Below are positions 16,596 to 25,780 of a stretch of DNA of 64,000 nt, in pieces. The position numbers and the translations under genes were made by a program. Positions within the stretch are counted from its first letter, which is position 1. Every line of letters starts with the position of its first letter. Origin of the DNA: JALYNX01 sp035292685 (GTDB lineage Bacteria > Actinomycetota > Acidimicrobiia > Spongiisociales > ZC4RG35); contig DATDPP010000040.1 in NCBI GenBank assembly GCA_035292685.1, forward strand, positions 1 through 64,000, written 5' to 3'. The notes below the pieces were generated by a model, which was not told where the DNA came from, did not search any database, and saw only the letters and a list, made by a program, of their open reading frames with translations.

Positions 16596-17534
16596 CTAGT
16601 CCCGCAGCGCCTTGCCTGTCACATGGAGGAATACCGCCTCCAGATTGGGCTCCACCACCTCGACCCCGCTGATCACGACGCCGGCTCCCGCGATCTTGCT
16701 CAGCAGCTCGGGGAGCAGCCTCGATGCCTCGTTGGCAAGCACTTCCATCCCCTCATCGGATTGGCTTGCCTCGAAGACGCCGGAGATGTCATGAGCGACC
16801 GCGGTGCCCCGGGCCAGGTCCCCGGTGGCGGTGATCGTGATCCGGTCCCTCCCCCCGACCATGGCGACCAACTCACGCCGCGTGCCTTCCGCCTTGATCG
16901 TGCCCTCGTCGATGATTGCAACCCGATCACAGAGGCGCTCGGCCTCCTCCATGTAATGGGTGGTGTAGAGGACGGCCATCCCTTCGGCGGAGAGGCTCTC
17001 CACTGACTCGAGGATCGCGTTCCGGGACTGGGGGTCGACGCCCACCGTGGGCTCGTCGAGAATGAGGAGCTTGGGGCGATGAAGGAGCCCGATGCCGATG
17101 TTGAGACGCCGCTTCATCCCCCCGGAGAACTCCCTGGTGAGGTCGTCGTGGCGATCTGTCAGACCGATCACCTCGAGCACCTCAGCGACCCGCTTCGACA
17201 GCTGCTCGCCCTTCATCCCGTAGAGACGCCCGAAGAAGGCGAGGTTCTCGGTGGCGGTGAGGTCCGGGTAGATGGCCAGATCCTGGGGGACCAGCCCGAT
17301 TGCAGCCTTGCCGTCGACCGAGTTCGGGGAGATCGGGATGCCGACCACCACCACCTCGCCGGCATCCGGCTCTAGAAGACCGGCGATCATCGAGATCGAG
17401 GTCGTCTTCCCGGCACCGTTCGGGCCGAGGAGGCCGAAGGTCTCCCCTTCCTCGATCGAAAAACCAACACCACCCACCGCGGTGAGGTCCCCGAAACGGC
17501 GGACCAGGCCGGTTGCGGATAGAACGTTTGCCAA
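16596..17534 (-). CDS. ABC transporter ATP-binding protein (DrrA/CcmA-like exporter class)
   Basis: A 312-residue nucleotide-binding subunit with Walker A LLGPNGAGKTTS, Q-loop VPQDLAIYP, signature FSGGMKRRL, Walker B LLILDEPTVGVDP and H-loop TTHYMEE. A C-terminal domain of about 90 residues follows, as in DrrA-type ATPases. The start appears to be TTG at 17534, since no ATG or GTG fits before Walker A. A TAGGGT hexamer about 30 bases upstream and an AGGG stretch next to the TTG give a possible promoter and ribosome site. It is the first gene of the exporter operon. Confidence 0.9.
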   Translation of the reverse strand: MANVLSATGLVRRFGDLTAVGGVGFSIEEGETFGLLGPNGAGKTTSISMIAGLLEPDAGEVVVVGIPISPNSVDGKAAIGLVPQDLAIYPDLTATENLAFFGRLYGMKGEQLSKRVAEVLEVIGLTDRHDDLTREFSGGMKRRLNIGIGLLHRPKLLILDEPTVGVDPQSRNAILESVESLSAEGMAVLYTTHYMEEAERLCDRVAIIDEGTIKAEGTRRELVAMVGGRDRITITATGDLARGTAVAHDISGVFEASQSDEGMEVLANEASRLLPELLSKIAGAGVVISGVEVVEPNLEAVFLHVTGKALRD

Positions 17535-17645
17535 GATCCCTGCCCTGGTTGCTCAGCGGAGCACCCTACCCATTCTGATCACGACCGGCGGCAGCTGGAA
17601 ACGAGGACGAGGCGCACGACCCAGAGTCTATGGATCAGCAGTCGG

Positions 17646-17651
17646 TAGCCT
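17646..17651 (+). promoter_or_regulatory. -10 hexamer TAGCCT for the alpha/beta hydrolase
   Basis: TAGCCT is followed by 7 bases and the ATG at 17659. This decides the start over longer in-frame extensions. Confidence 0.55.
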
Positions 17652-17658
17652 TTTCCCG

Positions 17659-18549
17659 ATGGGAGAGTACGTGTCGGTTGCAACCGGCCCCATCCACAGA
17701 GTGGACTTTGGGGGAAGGGGGGCCCTCTTCGTCCTGGTCCATGGTCTGGGCGGGTCCACGGCCAACTGGATCGCCGTCGCCGAAGGTCTGGCTAGACATG
17801 GACGGGTGCTCGCCGTAGATCTGCCGGGTTTCGGCCTCTCACCGCCGGGCCGCGACTATCGCCTCGAAACCCATCGCCTGGCGATTGAGAGCTTTATCGA
17901 GCTGGAAGGAGCTCCCGCCACATTGATCGGCAACTCGACCGGCGGGCTCCTTTCCCAAATGGTCGCGGCGCATCGACCCGATCTCGTCGACCGCCTGGTG
18001 CTGGTGGCACCGGCAACTCCACCGGTGCTCCCGGATCCCCGGTTCGACTGGCAGACCGCGGTTCGTCTGACGCTTCAGGCAACACCTGGTGTGGGCTCCA
18101 CATATGGCCGCCGCTTCATCGACAGCCACACGCCTGAGGAGTTGGTTCGCCTCAGCTTGGAGATGATCACCCATAAGCGAGGCCGGGTGCCGGTGGCTGT
18201 CATCGAAGCCTCGATAGATATGGCTCGGATCCGAAAGGAGCTGCCCTGGTCGGCCGACGCCACGGCGCAGACAGCCACCTCCATCGCCGCCTTGTACGCC
18301 ACCCGAGCGCAGTACATGCGGATGATCCGGTCGATCATGGCTCCGACCCTGGTGGTCCAGGGACTGTCGGATCACATCGTGTCGCCAACCGCCGTTGAAC
18401 GGGTTTGCAGCCTCCGACCCGACTGGACCCTGGTCCAGATGCCGGACACCGGCCACACCCCTCATATGGACGCCCACCTGCGTTTTCTGGCCGAGGTCGA
18501 GCCCTGGCTGAGCCCGATTCGAGCCCGGGCCGTCGGCGCCACACCCTGA
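17659..18549 (+). CDS. Alpha/beta-fold hydrolase
   Basis: A 296-residue cytoplasmic hydrolase with the complete fold signature: oxyanion motif HGLGGS, nucleophile elbow GNSTGG, acid in GLSDHIVSP and histidine in TGHTPHMD. The substrate is not identifiable; the fold covers esterases, haloalkane dehalogenases, C-C hydrolases and MenH. Menaquinone genes are present 20 kb away, but nothing ties this gene to the MenH step. The start is set by TAGCCT 7 bases upstream. It precedes aceE by 34 bases, but aceE has its own -10. Confidence 0.85.
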   Translation: MGEYVSVATGPIHRVDFGGRGALFVLVHGLGGSTANWIAVAEGLARHGRVLAVDLPGFGLSPPGRDYRLETHRLAIESFIELEGAPATLIGNSTGGLLSQMVAAHRPDLVDRLVLVAPATPPVLPDPRFDWQTAVRLTLQATPGVGSTYGRRFIDSHTPEELVRLSLEMITHKRGRVPVAVIEASIDMARIRKELPWSADATAQTATSIAALYATRAQYMRMIRSIMAPTLVVQGLSDHIVSPTAVERVCSLRPDWTLVQMPDTGHTPHMDAHLRFLAEVEPWLSPIRARAVGATP

Positions 18550-18570
18550 GGCGAGAACCCCGGCCCTAAC

Positions 18571-18576
18571 TAACAT
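18571..18576 (+). promoter_or_regulatory. -10 hexamer TAACAT for aceE
   Basis: TAACAT is followed by 7 bases and the ATG at 18584. Confidence 0.55.
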
Positions 18577-18583
18577 TCACCGG

Positions 18584-21301
18584 ATGCCAGACGACCACGG
18601 GCTGATCCTCGGGACCCAATTCATCCATCAGCTTCCCGACACGGATCCGACGGAAACCCAGGAGTGGGTCGATTCCTTCGACGACGTCGTCAGGGGACAG
18701 GGGCCGGACCGGGCCCGCTTCCTAATGGCCAAGCTCCTCGAACGCGCCCACGAGACCAGCATCGGAGTGCCGGGTTCGGTCACCACTCCCTATGTCAACA
18801 CCATCTCGGCCGAGGACGAGGCCGAGTTCCCCGGAGACGAGAACATCGAACGGAGGATCCGCCGTTTCGTCCGTTGGAACGCAGCCGTCATGGTGATCAA
18901 GGCCAATCATCGCGAGAAGGGCATTGGGGGGCATCTCTCCACCTTCGCCTCCTCGGCCACTCTCTACGAGATCGGGTTCAATCATTTCTTCAAGGGCAAG
19001 AGCTCACCTGGGGGCGGAGACCACATCTACCTGCAGGGTCATGCCGCACCCGGTATCTACGCCAGGGCCTTTCTCGAAGGCCGCCTCGAGGAGAAGCACC
19101 TCGACAACTTTCGCTTCGAAATCGGCGGCGACGGTCTCTCCTCATACCCTCACCCCCGCCTGATGCCGGACTTCTGGGAATACCCGACGGTGTCCATGGG
19201 CATCGGGCCGATCAACTCCATTTACCAAGCCAGGTTCAACAAGTACCTGCAAAACCGGGGGCTCGATGACACCTCCGAATCCCGGATCTGGTGCTTCATC
19301 GGAGACGGGGAGACCGACGAGCCCGAGACCCTGGGAGCAATCTCGCTGGCCACCCGGGAAGGCCTCGACAACCTCACATGGGTCATCAACTGCAACCTGC
19401 AGCGTCTCGACGGACCGGTTCGAGGCAACGGCCAGATCATCAGCGAGCTCGAGGCGGTGTTCCGCGGCGCAGGTTGGAACGTGATCAAGGTGATATGGGG
19501 AACCGGATGGGACCGCCTCCTGGCAAACGACCAGGAGGGTGCCCTGATCGGTGTGATGAGCAGCACCGTGGATGGTGAGTACCAGCGGTACAAGGCCGAA
19601 GACGGGGCCTACGTCCGCGAGCACTTCTTCGGGAAGGATCCCAGGACCAAGGCCATGGTGGCCGCCATGACCGACGACGAGATTTGGGCCTTGCGACGCG
19701 GGGGCCTCGACTATCGCAAGGTGTATGCCGCCTACAAGGTGGCCACCGAGCTCGACAACGGGAAACCGACCGTGATCCTGGCCAAGACCATCAAGGGTTG
19801 GACATTGGGACCGGACGTCGAGGGCCGGAACGCAACCCACCAGATCAAAGAGCTCACCAACCAACAACTGATGGCCCTTCGGGCGACACTGCATCTCGAA
19901 GAGGAGATACCCGCTGAGTCATTGGAGGGCGAGAGCGTGCCTCCTTATTTCCGTCCCGGACCGGGAACGCCCGAATATGAGTACCTGCACCAAAGACGAC
20001 AGGAGCTGGGCGGGTTGCTTCCGATGAGGGCGGTGCCCGATACCGAGCTGAAGCTTCCGCTCCCCGACGCTTACGCCGAGATCCATGCCGGTTCAGGAAA
20101 GATCGAGGCCTCCACGACTACAGCATTCACCCGGCTCCTGCGCAACCTGTCCCGGGTGGACGGCTTCGGAGATCGGATCGTGCCCATCGTTCCCGATGAG
20201 GCCCGGACCTTTGGCATGGACTCGCTGTTCCGCGAGCTCAAGATCTATGCCTCCGGCGGCCAGCTCTATGAGTCGGTTGACGCCTCGATGATCCTCTCCT
20301 ACGCCGAGGCCCAGGACGGGCAAATCCTGGAGGAAGGAATCACTGAGGCGGGCTCGCTCGCCTCCTGGATCGCCGCGGCCACCTCATACGCCACCCGCGG
20401 CCTGCCCATGATCCCGTTCTTCATCTTCTACTCGATGTTCGGCTTCCAGCGGGTGGGTGACCTGATCTGGTCGGCAGCCGATTCGAGAGCTCGCGGGTTC
20501 CTGCTCGGCGCCACCGCAGGGAGAACAACCCTCCAGGGCGAGGGGCTCCAACATCAGGACGGTCACAGCCTGATACTCGCCTCCACGGTCCCGGTGTGCG
20601 AGGCATATGACCCCGCCTTCGCCTTCGAAGTGGGGACCATCATCGAGCACGGGCTCGAGCGGATGTACGGGGCAGGCGAGGACCGCTTCTACTACCTGAC
20701 TCTCTACAACGAGAACTACCTCCAGCCTGCCCGCCCCGATGGGGTGGCGGAGGGTGTCATCGAAGGCTTGTATCGCTGGCAGGAGGCACCTCAGGCCGAG
20801 GGGCCACAAACGGCCATCCTCTTCTCGGGTTCGGCCAACCTCGCGGCGCGGGAGGCAGCACAGGAGCTGGCCGAGCACTACGACGTGGCGGCCGAGTTGT
20901 GGTCGGCCACCTCGTACAAGAAGCTGCGGGAAGAGGCCCTGGTGGTCGAGCGATGGAACCGGCTACACCCCGACCAAGCCCCGCGCACTCCCCTGGTCAC
21001 CAGACGTCTCTCCTCCGTCGGCGGCCCGGTGATCGCCGTCACCGACTTCATGAAGCTGGTCCCCGACCAGGTAGCCCCCTGGGTGCCCTCCCGGTTCGTG
21101 ACGTTGGGCACGGATGGGTTCGGGCGTTCCGACTCGAGGCAGGCCCTGCGCAAGTTCTTCGAGATCGACGCCGCCAGCATCGTCGCCACCACCCTCTGGG
21201 CGTTGTTCAACGACGGCTTGGTCCCAAGCAGCGCGGTCCAGGATGCCTTCACCCGATACGGGATCGATCCGGAGACCCCGGACCCGGCTCATCGGCATTG
21301 A
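18584..21301 (+). CDS. aceE: Pyruvate dehydrogenase E1 component, homodimeric type
   Basis: A 905-residue thiamine-diphosphate enzyme that decarboxylates pyruvate and transfers the acetyl group to the lipoyl domain of E2. The ThDP/Mg motif is GDGETDEPE...VINCNLQ (about residues 240-275). The N-terminal HLSTFASSATLYEIGFNHFF and the later DGHSLILAST and YNENYLQP stretches are typical of AceE. Length matches the AceE class (about 890-930) used by actinobacteria instead of E1 alpha/beta. E2 and E3 genes are not in the window. The leaderless-type start is set by TAACAT. Confidence 0.96.
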   Translation: MPDDHGLILGTQFIHQLPDTDPTETQEWVDSFDDVVRGQGPDRARFLMAKLLERAHETSIGVPGSVTTPYVNTISAEDEAEFPGDENIERRIRRFVRWNAAVMVIKANHREKGIGGHLSTFASSATLYEIGFNHFFKGKSSPGGGDHIYLQGHAAPGIYARAFLEGRLEEKHLDNFRFEIGGDGLSSYPHPRLMPDFWEYPTVSMGIGPINSIYQARFNKYLQNRGLDDTSESRIWCFIGDGETDEPETLGAISLATREGLDNLTWVINCNLQRLDGPVRGNGQIISELEAVFRGAGWNVIKVIWGTGWDRLLANDQEGALIGVMSSTVDGEYQRYKAEDGAYVREHFFGKDPRTKAMVAAMTDDEIWALRRGGLDYRKVYAAYKVATELDNGKPTVILAKTIKGWTLGPDVEGRNATHQIKELTNQQLMALRATLHLEEEIPAESLEGESVPPYFRPGPGTPEYEYLHQRRQELGGLLPMRAVPDTELKLPLPDAYAEIHAGSGKIEASTTTAFTRLLRNLSRVDGFGDRIVPIVPDEARTFGMDSLFRELKIYASGGQLYESVDASMILSYAEAQDGQILEEGITEAGSLASWIAAATSYATRGLPMIPFFIFYSMFGFQRVGDLIWSAADSRARGFLLGATAGRTTLQGEGLQHQDGHSLILASTVPVCEAYDPAFAFEVGTIIEHGLERMYGAGEDRFYYLTLYNENYLQPARPDGVAEGVIEGLYRWQEAPQAEGPQTAILFSGSANLAAREAAQELAEHYDVAAELWSATSYKKLREEALVVERWNRLHPDQAPRTPLVTRRLSSVGGPVIAVTDFMKLVPDQVAPWVPSRFVTLGTDGFGRSDSRQALRKFFEIDAASIVATTLWALFNDGLVPSSAVQDAFTRYGIDPETPDPAHRH

Positions 21302-21315
21302 AATCGGCCGGACAG

Positions 21316-21729
21316 ATGCTGGTGCGTGAGCCGATCCGGGTGGCGATGGTGGCTCATGCCCGGAACGGCCTGCCCAACGAGTGTTGTGGCTTGATCGCCT
21401 CGGACTCCTCGGGGAGAGTCTGTTTCGCCTATCCCCTCACCAACGCCGACCCTTCACCGGTCACGTTCACCATCGACCCTGACGAGCATTTCGGCGCGAT
21501 GCGCCATGCGGAGAATCAGGGATGGGAGATCTCAGGGGTCTTCCACTCCCATCCCGACGGTGGGGCCACCCCCTCGGTCACCGATGTGGCGATGGCCTGG
21601 GATCCGGAGTGGATCTATTTCGTCGTCGCTGCCGACGAAGTGGGCGCCTTTCGGATCCGGTCAGGCGAGGTCCTGAGACTGGATGTGGAATGGGTGTCGT
21701 CGGGGCCCATTGCTGGCGAGCGCCGATGA
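21316..21729 (+). CDS. JAMM/MPN+ metalloprotease (Mec-like)
   Basis: A 137-residue zinc metallopeptidase of the M67 family. The MPN+ centre is complete: E22 in PNECCGL, H76-S-H78, S86 and D89 in HSHPDGGATPSVTD. Bacterial relatives cleave C-terminal extensions from ubiquitin-like sulfur carriers (Mec on CysO-cysteine). No MoaD/ThiS-like carrier gene is adjacent. The ATG at 21316 is 14 bases after aceE; an in-frame TTG at 21298 overlaps the aceE stop and is an alternative start that adds six residues. The gene is probably cotranscribed with aceE and converges on the beta-helix gene. Confidence 0.87.
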   Translation: MLVREPIRVAMVAHARNGLPNECCGLIASDSSGRVCFAYPLTNADPSPVTFTIDPDEHFGAMRHAENQGWEISGVFHSHPDGGATPSVTDVAMAWDPEWIYFVVAADEVGAFRIRSGEVLRLDVEWVSSGPIAGERR

Positions 21730-21751
21730 CCAGCGACGCAACGTCGTGGGC

Positions 21752-23401
21752 TCAGACGATGCCGCCCACGACCATGCCCAGACCGAGGAAGAAGGCATAT
21801 ACCGCCATCCCGCCCGCCAGAAAGGTCCACCGCTGCCAGACCGGGATGCTGCTCCGGCCGAACAAGTAATAGGCGATCACCCCGAGGAAGGGAACCAGGA
21901 GAATCACAGCCATCCAGGCGATGGCTTTGCCCCTGCTCAGGTCCTCACGGCGCGACAGATCCCAGGTCGCGATCACCACCCACGAGGTGTAGAGGACCAG
22001 CGGGAGCACGTATGCGTAGAGGCCGAAGAAGATCCCTGCGGCCGAGGCCAAGCTGACACCCATGATGTTGATTCCTCTCTCTTGTGTGACTTCCGACCCC
22101 GGAGGCATCTCCGGGATCGCAATGCTGTCGATATCGGGCCTCGATCCGGCGAAGACGTTGACGGCCGGGGCCACCGGGGCGTCGGCGCCCCCCGGCATGT
22201 TGGGCTGTGGCTCCGGATCGGGCATGGCGGTGACGTCGAACTCGGGTTGCAGGCCGCGGCCGCTCTCGAACAGGCGCCCCAGCTGGGCGGAGCTCGAGCC
22301 AAGCTCGAACAGGGCTGGTAGCCGGAGACCGTCACAAGGCTGTTTGAGCTCAAGGGCGGCCGGCAACGAGGTCGAGTACACGTTGTCCTCGAAACAGTTG
22401 CCGGAGGAGGACGGTCCGCCAAGAGTCAGATCGGCCAGACCCGAGCCTTCCACGACATTGCCCACGATGTGGTGGCCATAAGACAGGTAGACATTGGCGT
22501 CGAGCATGGGCAGCACGATGATCCCGCTCTGGGGGTGGTTGAACACACGATTCCGTGAGACGTAGGAGTCGCCGCCTCCGGTGAGCATGATCCCGTTTCC
22601 CTGGGCCGCCCACTGGTAGGCGAGGGCGGGTGCCGCCTCGTTTCCGTTGTCATGAACCAGGTTCCCGACCACAGTGACCCCATGGAACGGCGGCAATAGC
22701 TCGCTATCGAGGGTGTTGGGGCCGATCCCGGCGAGGTTGTGTCTGAACACGGAATTGACGATGTAGATGTCGGTCGAGGCGTTGGTCCCCGAATAGCCCA
22801 ACCCGTTCCACTCCGAGATCGAGTCGGTGATGGTCGACTGGCACGGGTCGCACTGGCCGATGTAGAGCCCGGCGTCCGGAGAGCCGAAGGCGTAGGAGTG
22901 CTCGAGTAGCCCGTCACTGGAGTCGAAGGCGTAGATCCCGTAATAGCCGTTGTTGAGCGCGGTCAGATAGGAACCGCGGAAGCCTCTCACTCCGGTCCAG
23001 TAGACCCCGTTCCCGGTGGCATTGCGAACAGTCAGATTCTCGACGGCGACACCATCGGCAAAGAACACGTCGATGCCATTGGCACGCTGCATCTCACCGT
23101 CGATGATCACTTCGTTGCGATCGACTCCACGGATGCTGAGGCCCGGTGTTGTGACCTCCACCTCCTCCCGGTATACCCCGCGATCAATGAGGACCAGATC
23201 ACCAGGGCCGGCCGCGTCCACGGCTTCCTGGATGGTTGGATATTCCTGGGGGACGAGGCGGGTTTCTCCGGACCACTCGGCGGGGGCGTCGGTCTCGGGG
23301 TCCCCAAGTGCGGCTGGTGAGGGATCGCCGACCGGTGGACCGGCACAGGCGGCCAGGCCGGTCATCAGCACCGCCCCCAGCAACCGCCACCGAGGTCTCA
23401 C
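21752..23401 (-). CDS. Lipoprotein: right-handed beta-helix domain fused to a PLDc_N membrane domain
   Basis: 549 residues. The N-terminal lipobox LAAC gives Cys19 as lipid site. Residues about 45-320 form a parallel beta-helix (YPTIQEAVDAAGPGDLVLID, then repeated N-G-I/S-R strand units) like NosD/pectate-lyase-fold domains, with a CDPC pair at mid-helix. After a linker, residues about 440-549 carry several membrane segments. One stretch (LYTSWVVIATWDLSRRE, then LVPFLGVIAYYLFGR) matches the PLDc_N module found in front of cardiolipin synthases, here without any nuclease/synthase domain. The GTG start overlaps the cupredoxin stop by 4 bases. The pairing with a copper protein suggests an extracytoplasmic metal or electron-transfer role, by inference. 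Confidence 0.8.
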   Translation of the reverse strand: MRPRWRLLGAVLMTGLAACAGPPVGDPSPAALGDPETDAPAEWSGETRLVPQEYPTIQEAVDAAGPGDLVLIDRGVYREEVEVTTPGLSIRGVDRNEVIIDGEMQRANGIDVFFADGVAVENLTVRNATGNGVYWTGVRGFRGSYLTALNNGYYGIYAFDSSDGLLEHSYAFGSPDAGLYIGQCDPCQSTITDSISEWNGLGYSGTNASTDIYIVNSVFRHNLAGIGPNTLDSELLPPFHGVTVVGNLVHDNGNEAAPALAYQWAAQGNGIMLTGGGDSYVSRNRVFNHPQSGIIVLPMLDANVYLSYGHHIVGNVVEGSGLADLTLGGPSSSGNCFEDNVYSTSLPAALELKQPCDGLRLPALFELGSSSAQLGRLFESGRGLQPEFDVTAMPDPEPQPNMPGGADAPVAPAVNVFAGSRPDIDSIAIPEMPPGSEVTQERGINIMGVSLASAAGIFFGLYAYVLPLVLYTSWVVIATWDLSRREDLSRGKAIAWMAVILLVPFLGVIAYYLFGRSSIPVWQRWTFLAGGMAVYAFFLGLGMVVGGIV

Positions 23402-23775
23402 CCTTGGGGAGCCTCCACGAACACCTTGCCCGCCATGCCAGCGCCGTCCGCATTGCCGTGGAAGGTGCAGAAGAAGAGGTACTCACCCGGCACGTCGAAA
23501 TCGATGGTCGCCACGTCGCCCTCGTGCTGCTCCAAACTGCCGAAGACATCCTCGGTCGACCAGGATTCGTCGGCGGCAACCGCGTTGTGTGGGTTCCGGC
23601 CCGCACCCACGAAGCTGACCGAGCCACCATCGGGGATCCGGATCTCGTTGTATTCGTATCGGTTGTCGAACATCCGCACCGTCACATCCTGTCCCTCTAC
23701 GACCGCGTCGCCGCCGCCACAGGCAGCCAGGAAGAACACGCCAAGAAGAGCCATGGCCGGCAGGCGACGGTTCAT
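23398..23775 (-). CDS. Cupredoxin-domain lipoprotein
   Basis: A 125-residue lipoprotein (lipobox LAAC, Cys19) with a plastocyanin/azurin-like fold. Type-1 copper ligands are visible: H63 (NPHN), C103 and H106 (FCTFH), and M114 (GAGMAG). The C-to-M spacing is longer than in plastocyanin. It should carry electrons or bind copper on the outer face of the membrane. The beta-helix gene follows with a GTGA overlap, and the SRPBCC gene precedes it by 3 bases, so the three form one operon. Confidence 0.88.
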   Translation of the reverse strand: MNRRLPAMALLGVFFLAACGGGDAVVEGQDVTVRMFDNRYEYNEIRIPDGGSVSFVGAGRNPHNAVAADESWSTEDVFGSLEQHEGDVATIDFDVPGEYLFFCTFHGNADGAGMAGKVFVEAPQG

Positions 23776-23778
23776 CCT

Positions 23779-24330
23779 TCACCCCTTCTTGAACAGGCCT
23801 TTGAGCCAACCCCAGAGGGACCCAAAGAAAAGGGATACCCACCGCACCTCGCCGGCCCGGATCGTGCTCGCCTTCTCCACATTGGTCGCCGCGAGTTTCG
23901 CCTCCAGACAATCGACGAAGTCGCCAATCAAGCGCCTTGACATCTCGTTGATGAGACCGGTCCGCCCGAATTGGGCGGCCGGACCGGAAAGAGTCAGATC
24001 GGCATCCACCGTCACCCTGGAACCGGTGCCCTCGGCAATGACGCAGTAGGTCACCTTGACCTGTCCTCGGGAACCACCCTTCCGGTCGGTCCCCTTGCCT
24101 TCGATGGTCGCGGTGAGCGTGTCGGGGTCTGGGACCACCACGCAATTGCCCTCGAAGGCGGCAGCCATCGGCCCCAGCTTCACCGAGAGATTGCCATCGT
24201 ATGAGCCGTCCTCGCCCTGGCCGGTGAGGTTGGCCCCCGGCAGGCACTGAGCCACGTCAGGCACGTTCTGGAAGAAGTCCCAAACGACATTGGTGGGACG
24301 CGCAACCACGAATTCCTGCTTGATGTTCAT
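23779..24330 (-). CDS. SRPBCC-family protein, CoxG-like
   Basis: A 183-residue protein beginning MNIKQEFVVARPTNVVWDFF, a START/Bet v1-type (SRPBCC) domain of the CO-dehydrogenase subunit G subgroup, with the family's typical VAQCLPGA motif. It ends in a short amphipathic/hydrophobic tail (LFFGSLWGWLKGLFKKG) that could tether it to the membrane. CoxG proteins help recruit or mature molybdenum hydroxylases; no such hydroxylase gene is in the window, though a molybdenum-cofactor gene lies just upstream. The start at 24330 is supported by AGGAGG 4 bases upstream, and the longer in-frame extension is not. Confidence 0.82.
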   Translation of the reverse strand: MNIKQEFVVARPTNVVWDFFQNVPDVAQCLPGANLTGQGEDGSYDGNLSVKLGPMAAAFEGNCVVVPDPDTLTATIEGKGTDRKGGSRGQVKVTYCVIAEGTGSRVTVDADLTLSGPAAQFGRTGLINEMSRRLIGDFVDCLEAKLAATNVEKASTIRAGEVRWVSLFFGSLWGWLKGLFKKG

Positions 24331-24391
24331 GGTCCTCCTGCGAGGTGGTTGGCGAAGCACCCAAACGGTAGTGGATCACCGTCCCGTGGCG

Positions 24392-24877
24392 TCATCTGTG
24401 CTCGGTATCACCTGACAACAGATCGAGGGCATGTGGGATGACTTCGAGCACCGCCTCCAGGCCATCGACCGCGCCCCTGGCCGAGCCGGGGACGTTGATC
24501 ACAAGCGTGTGCCCTAGCGAGCCCGCCCTCGCCCGCGACAGCCCCGCCATGGCAGTCGACTCCAGGCCGCGCGACATCATCATGTGGGTCAGACCCGGCG
24601 CCTCCCGCTCCAGGACCTGGGCGGTGGCCTCAGGGGTCACGTCTCGAGGGCCGAGCCCGGTGCCACCTGTGGTGACGATCAGACTGGCCTCTGGCGCCGA
24701 TTTCTGGAGAGCAGCCACAATCGCCGGGATCTCGTCGGGCACGACCGCTCTTCTCACCTCGAAGCCGGCCTCGGAGAGGATGGCCCCCAAGGCATCGCCC
24801 GAGGTGTCCTCTCTGATCCCCGAACTGACACCGTCACTGACGGTGACCACGACCGCGATGCGAGCCGCTACCCCCAC
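24392..24877 (-). CDS. MogA/MoaB-family molybdenum cofactor biosynthesis protein
   Basis: A 161-residue MPT-binding domain protein. Diagnostic motifs are VTVSDGVSSGIREDTSG at the N-terminus, TTGGTGLGPRDVTPEA in the middle and NVPGSARG near the end. Enzymes of this family adenylylate molybdopterin (MogA) or are its MoaB relatives; the sequence does not separate the two. The GTG start at 24877 overlaps the end of the upstream membrane-protein gene by 10 bases, which gives the usual family length. Confidence 0.87.
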   Translation of the reverse strand: MGVAARIAVVVTVSDGVSSGIREDTSGDALGAILSEAGFEVRRAVVPDEIPAIVAALQKSAPEASLIVTTGGTGLGPRDVTPEATAQVLEREAPGLTHMMMSRGLESTAMAGLSRARAGSLGHTLVINVPGSARGAVDGLEAVLEVIPHALDLLSGDTEHR

Positions 24878-25710
24878 AGGGTGGGGTCGATCGAAACCCC
24901 GCCCCGGAGAACGAAGATGGAGAAGAGAAGCATCACGAACAACGTTGCTCCCAACCCCCAGGGCCAAGGAGTCGTTTGCGAGTCTTCGGGGCCCTGCACG
25001 GTGTTGGTCCCTGGCGCCGCAGCCACGGTGGCCAGGAAGATGACGGCTGTCAGTGGCAACGAAGGGATTACCCCGCTCCCGGCATCCGGGGTGAAGAAGG
25101 GGATGGCGAGGAACACCGCGATCACCGCCGGCACCAGGGCGATCCATAGCGCGAATGTGAACCGCTTACGCCCGTTGTTGATCATGCGATGGTGTGGAGT
25201 GAAAGCGAGAAATGCAGAGGCCGAGGACAGGACGATGAGGAGGAGGCCGACCGCTCCCCCGACCGCGATCACAACGTTCAGGCCGGGCGGGGCATCGAAG
25301 GTGGCGTACGCCAGGCCCAATTGGCCATCGGGGTCGAAGGGGAGAAGGATCGCCTGTCCCAACGCCTGCCGCAGGATGTTCAACAACATCCAGAGCAACG
25401 CGAGCCGCGCGGTCCCGTGACCACGTGCGGTCGGGTAGGCGAACAGGACGAGAAAGCCCACGATCAGGCACAGCAGGAACCCGCCGGCCCAGGCAAGGTC
25501 GCTGACCCCGGAGATCTCAGCCCGGTTGTTGTAGACCACGGCTTGGCCATCGAGGATGTATGCCAGGAGGCCGTCACCCAGGTCATCGAGGAACTGGGCG
25601 ATGACGATTCCCATCGTCGAGCCGAGAACCGACGCGACGACCAGCGGAGGGCCGATCCTTTTGATCGTCTCCGTTGTCGATGACTCTTGAGCCGATACCT
25701 CACTTGTCAC
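24868..25710 (-). CDS. Polytopic membrane protein of unknown function
   Basis: A 280-residue protein with about seven hydrophobic segments and an N-terminal cytoplasmic stretch rich in Ser/Thr/Glu. No family motif is recognised. The GTG start at 25710 lies 8 bases after TAGCAT. Its end overlaps the MogA/MoaB start by 10 bases, so the two are translationally linked. Confidence 0.75.
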   Translation of the reverse strand: MTSEVSAQESSTTETIKRIGPPLVVASVLGSTMGIVIAQFLDDLGDGLLAYILDGQAVVYNNRAEISGVSDLAWAGGFLLCLIVGFLVLFAYPTARGHGTARLALLWMLLNILRQALGQAILLPFDPDGQLGLAYATFDAPPGLNVVIAVGGAVGLLLIVLSSASAFLAFTPHHRMINNGRKRFTFALWIALVPAVIAVFLAIPFFTPDAGSGVIPSLPLTAVIFLATVAAAPGTNTVQGPEDSQTTPWPWGLGATLFVMLLFSIFVLRGGVSIDPTLWG

Positions 25711-25718
25711 GCAAGGTG

Positions 25719-25724
25719 ATGCTA
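25719..25724 (-). promoter_or_regulatory. -10 hexamer TAGCAT for the membrane-protein/mog operon
   Basis: TAGCAT on the minus strand, 8 bases before the GTG at 25710. Confidence 0.5.
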
Positions 25725-25780
25725 AACGCCAGGTTCCCCGTGACCAGTCCTTCCCTTTCCTCGCCCGCCGGGGCTACCGA

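Noticed and set aside
17272..17658. Longer start for the alpha/beta hydrolase
   Set aside because: The extension overlaps the ABC ATPase gene on the other strand. The TAGCCT element and fold both support 17659.
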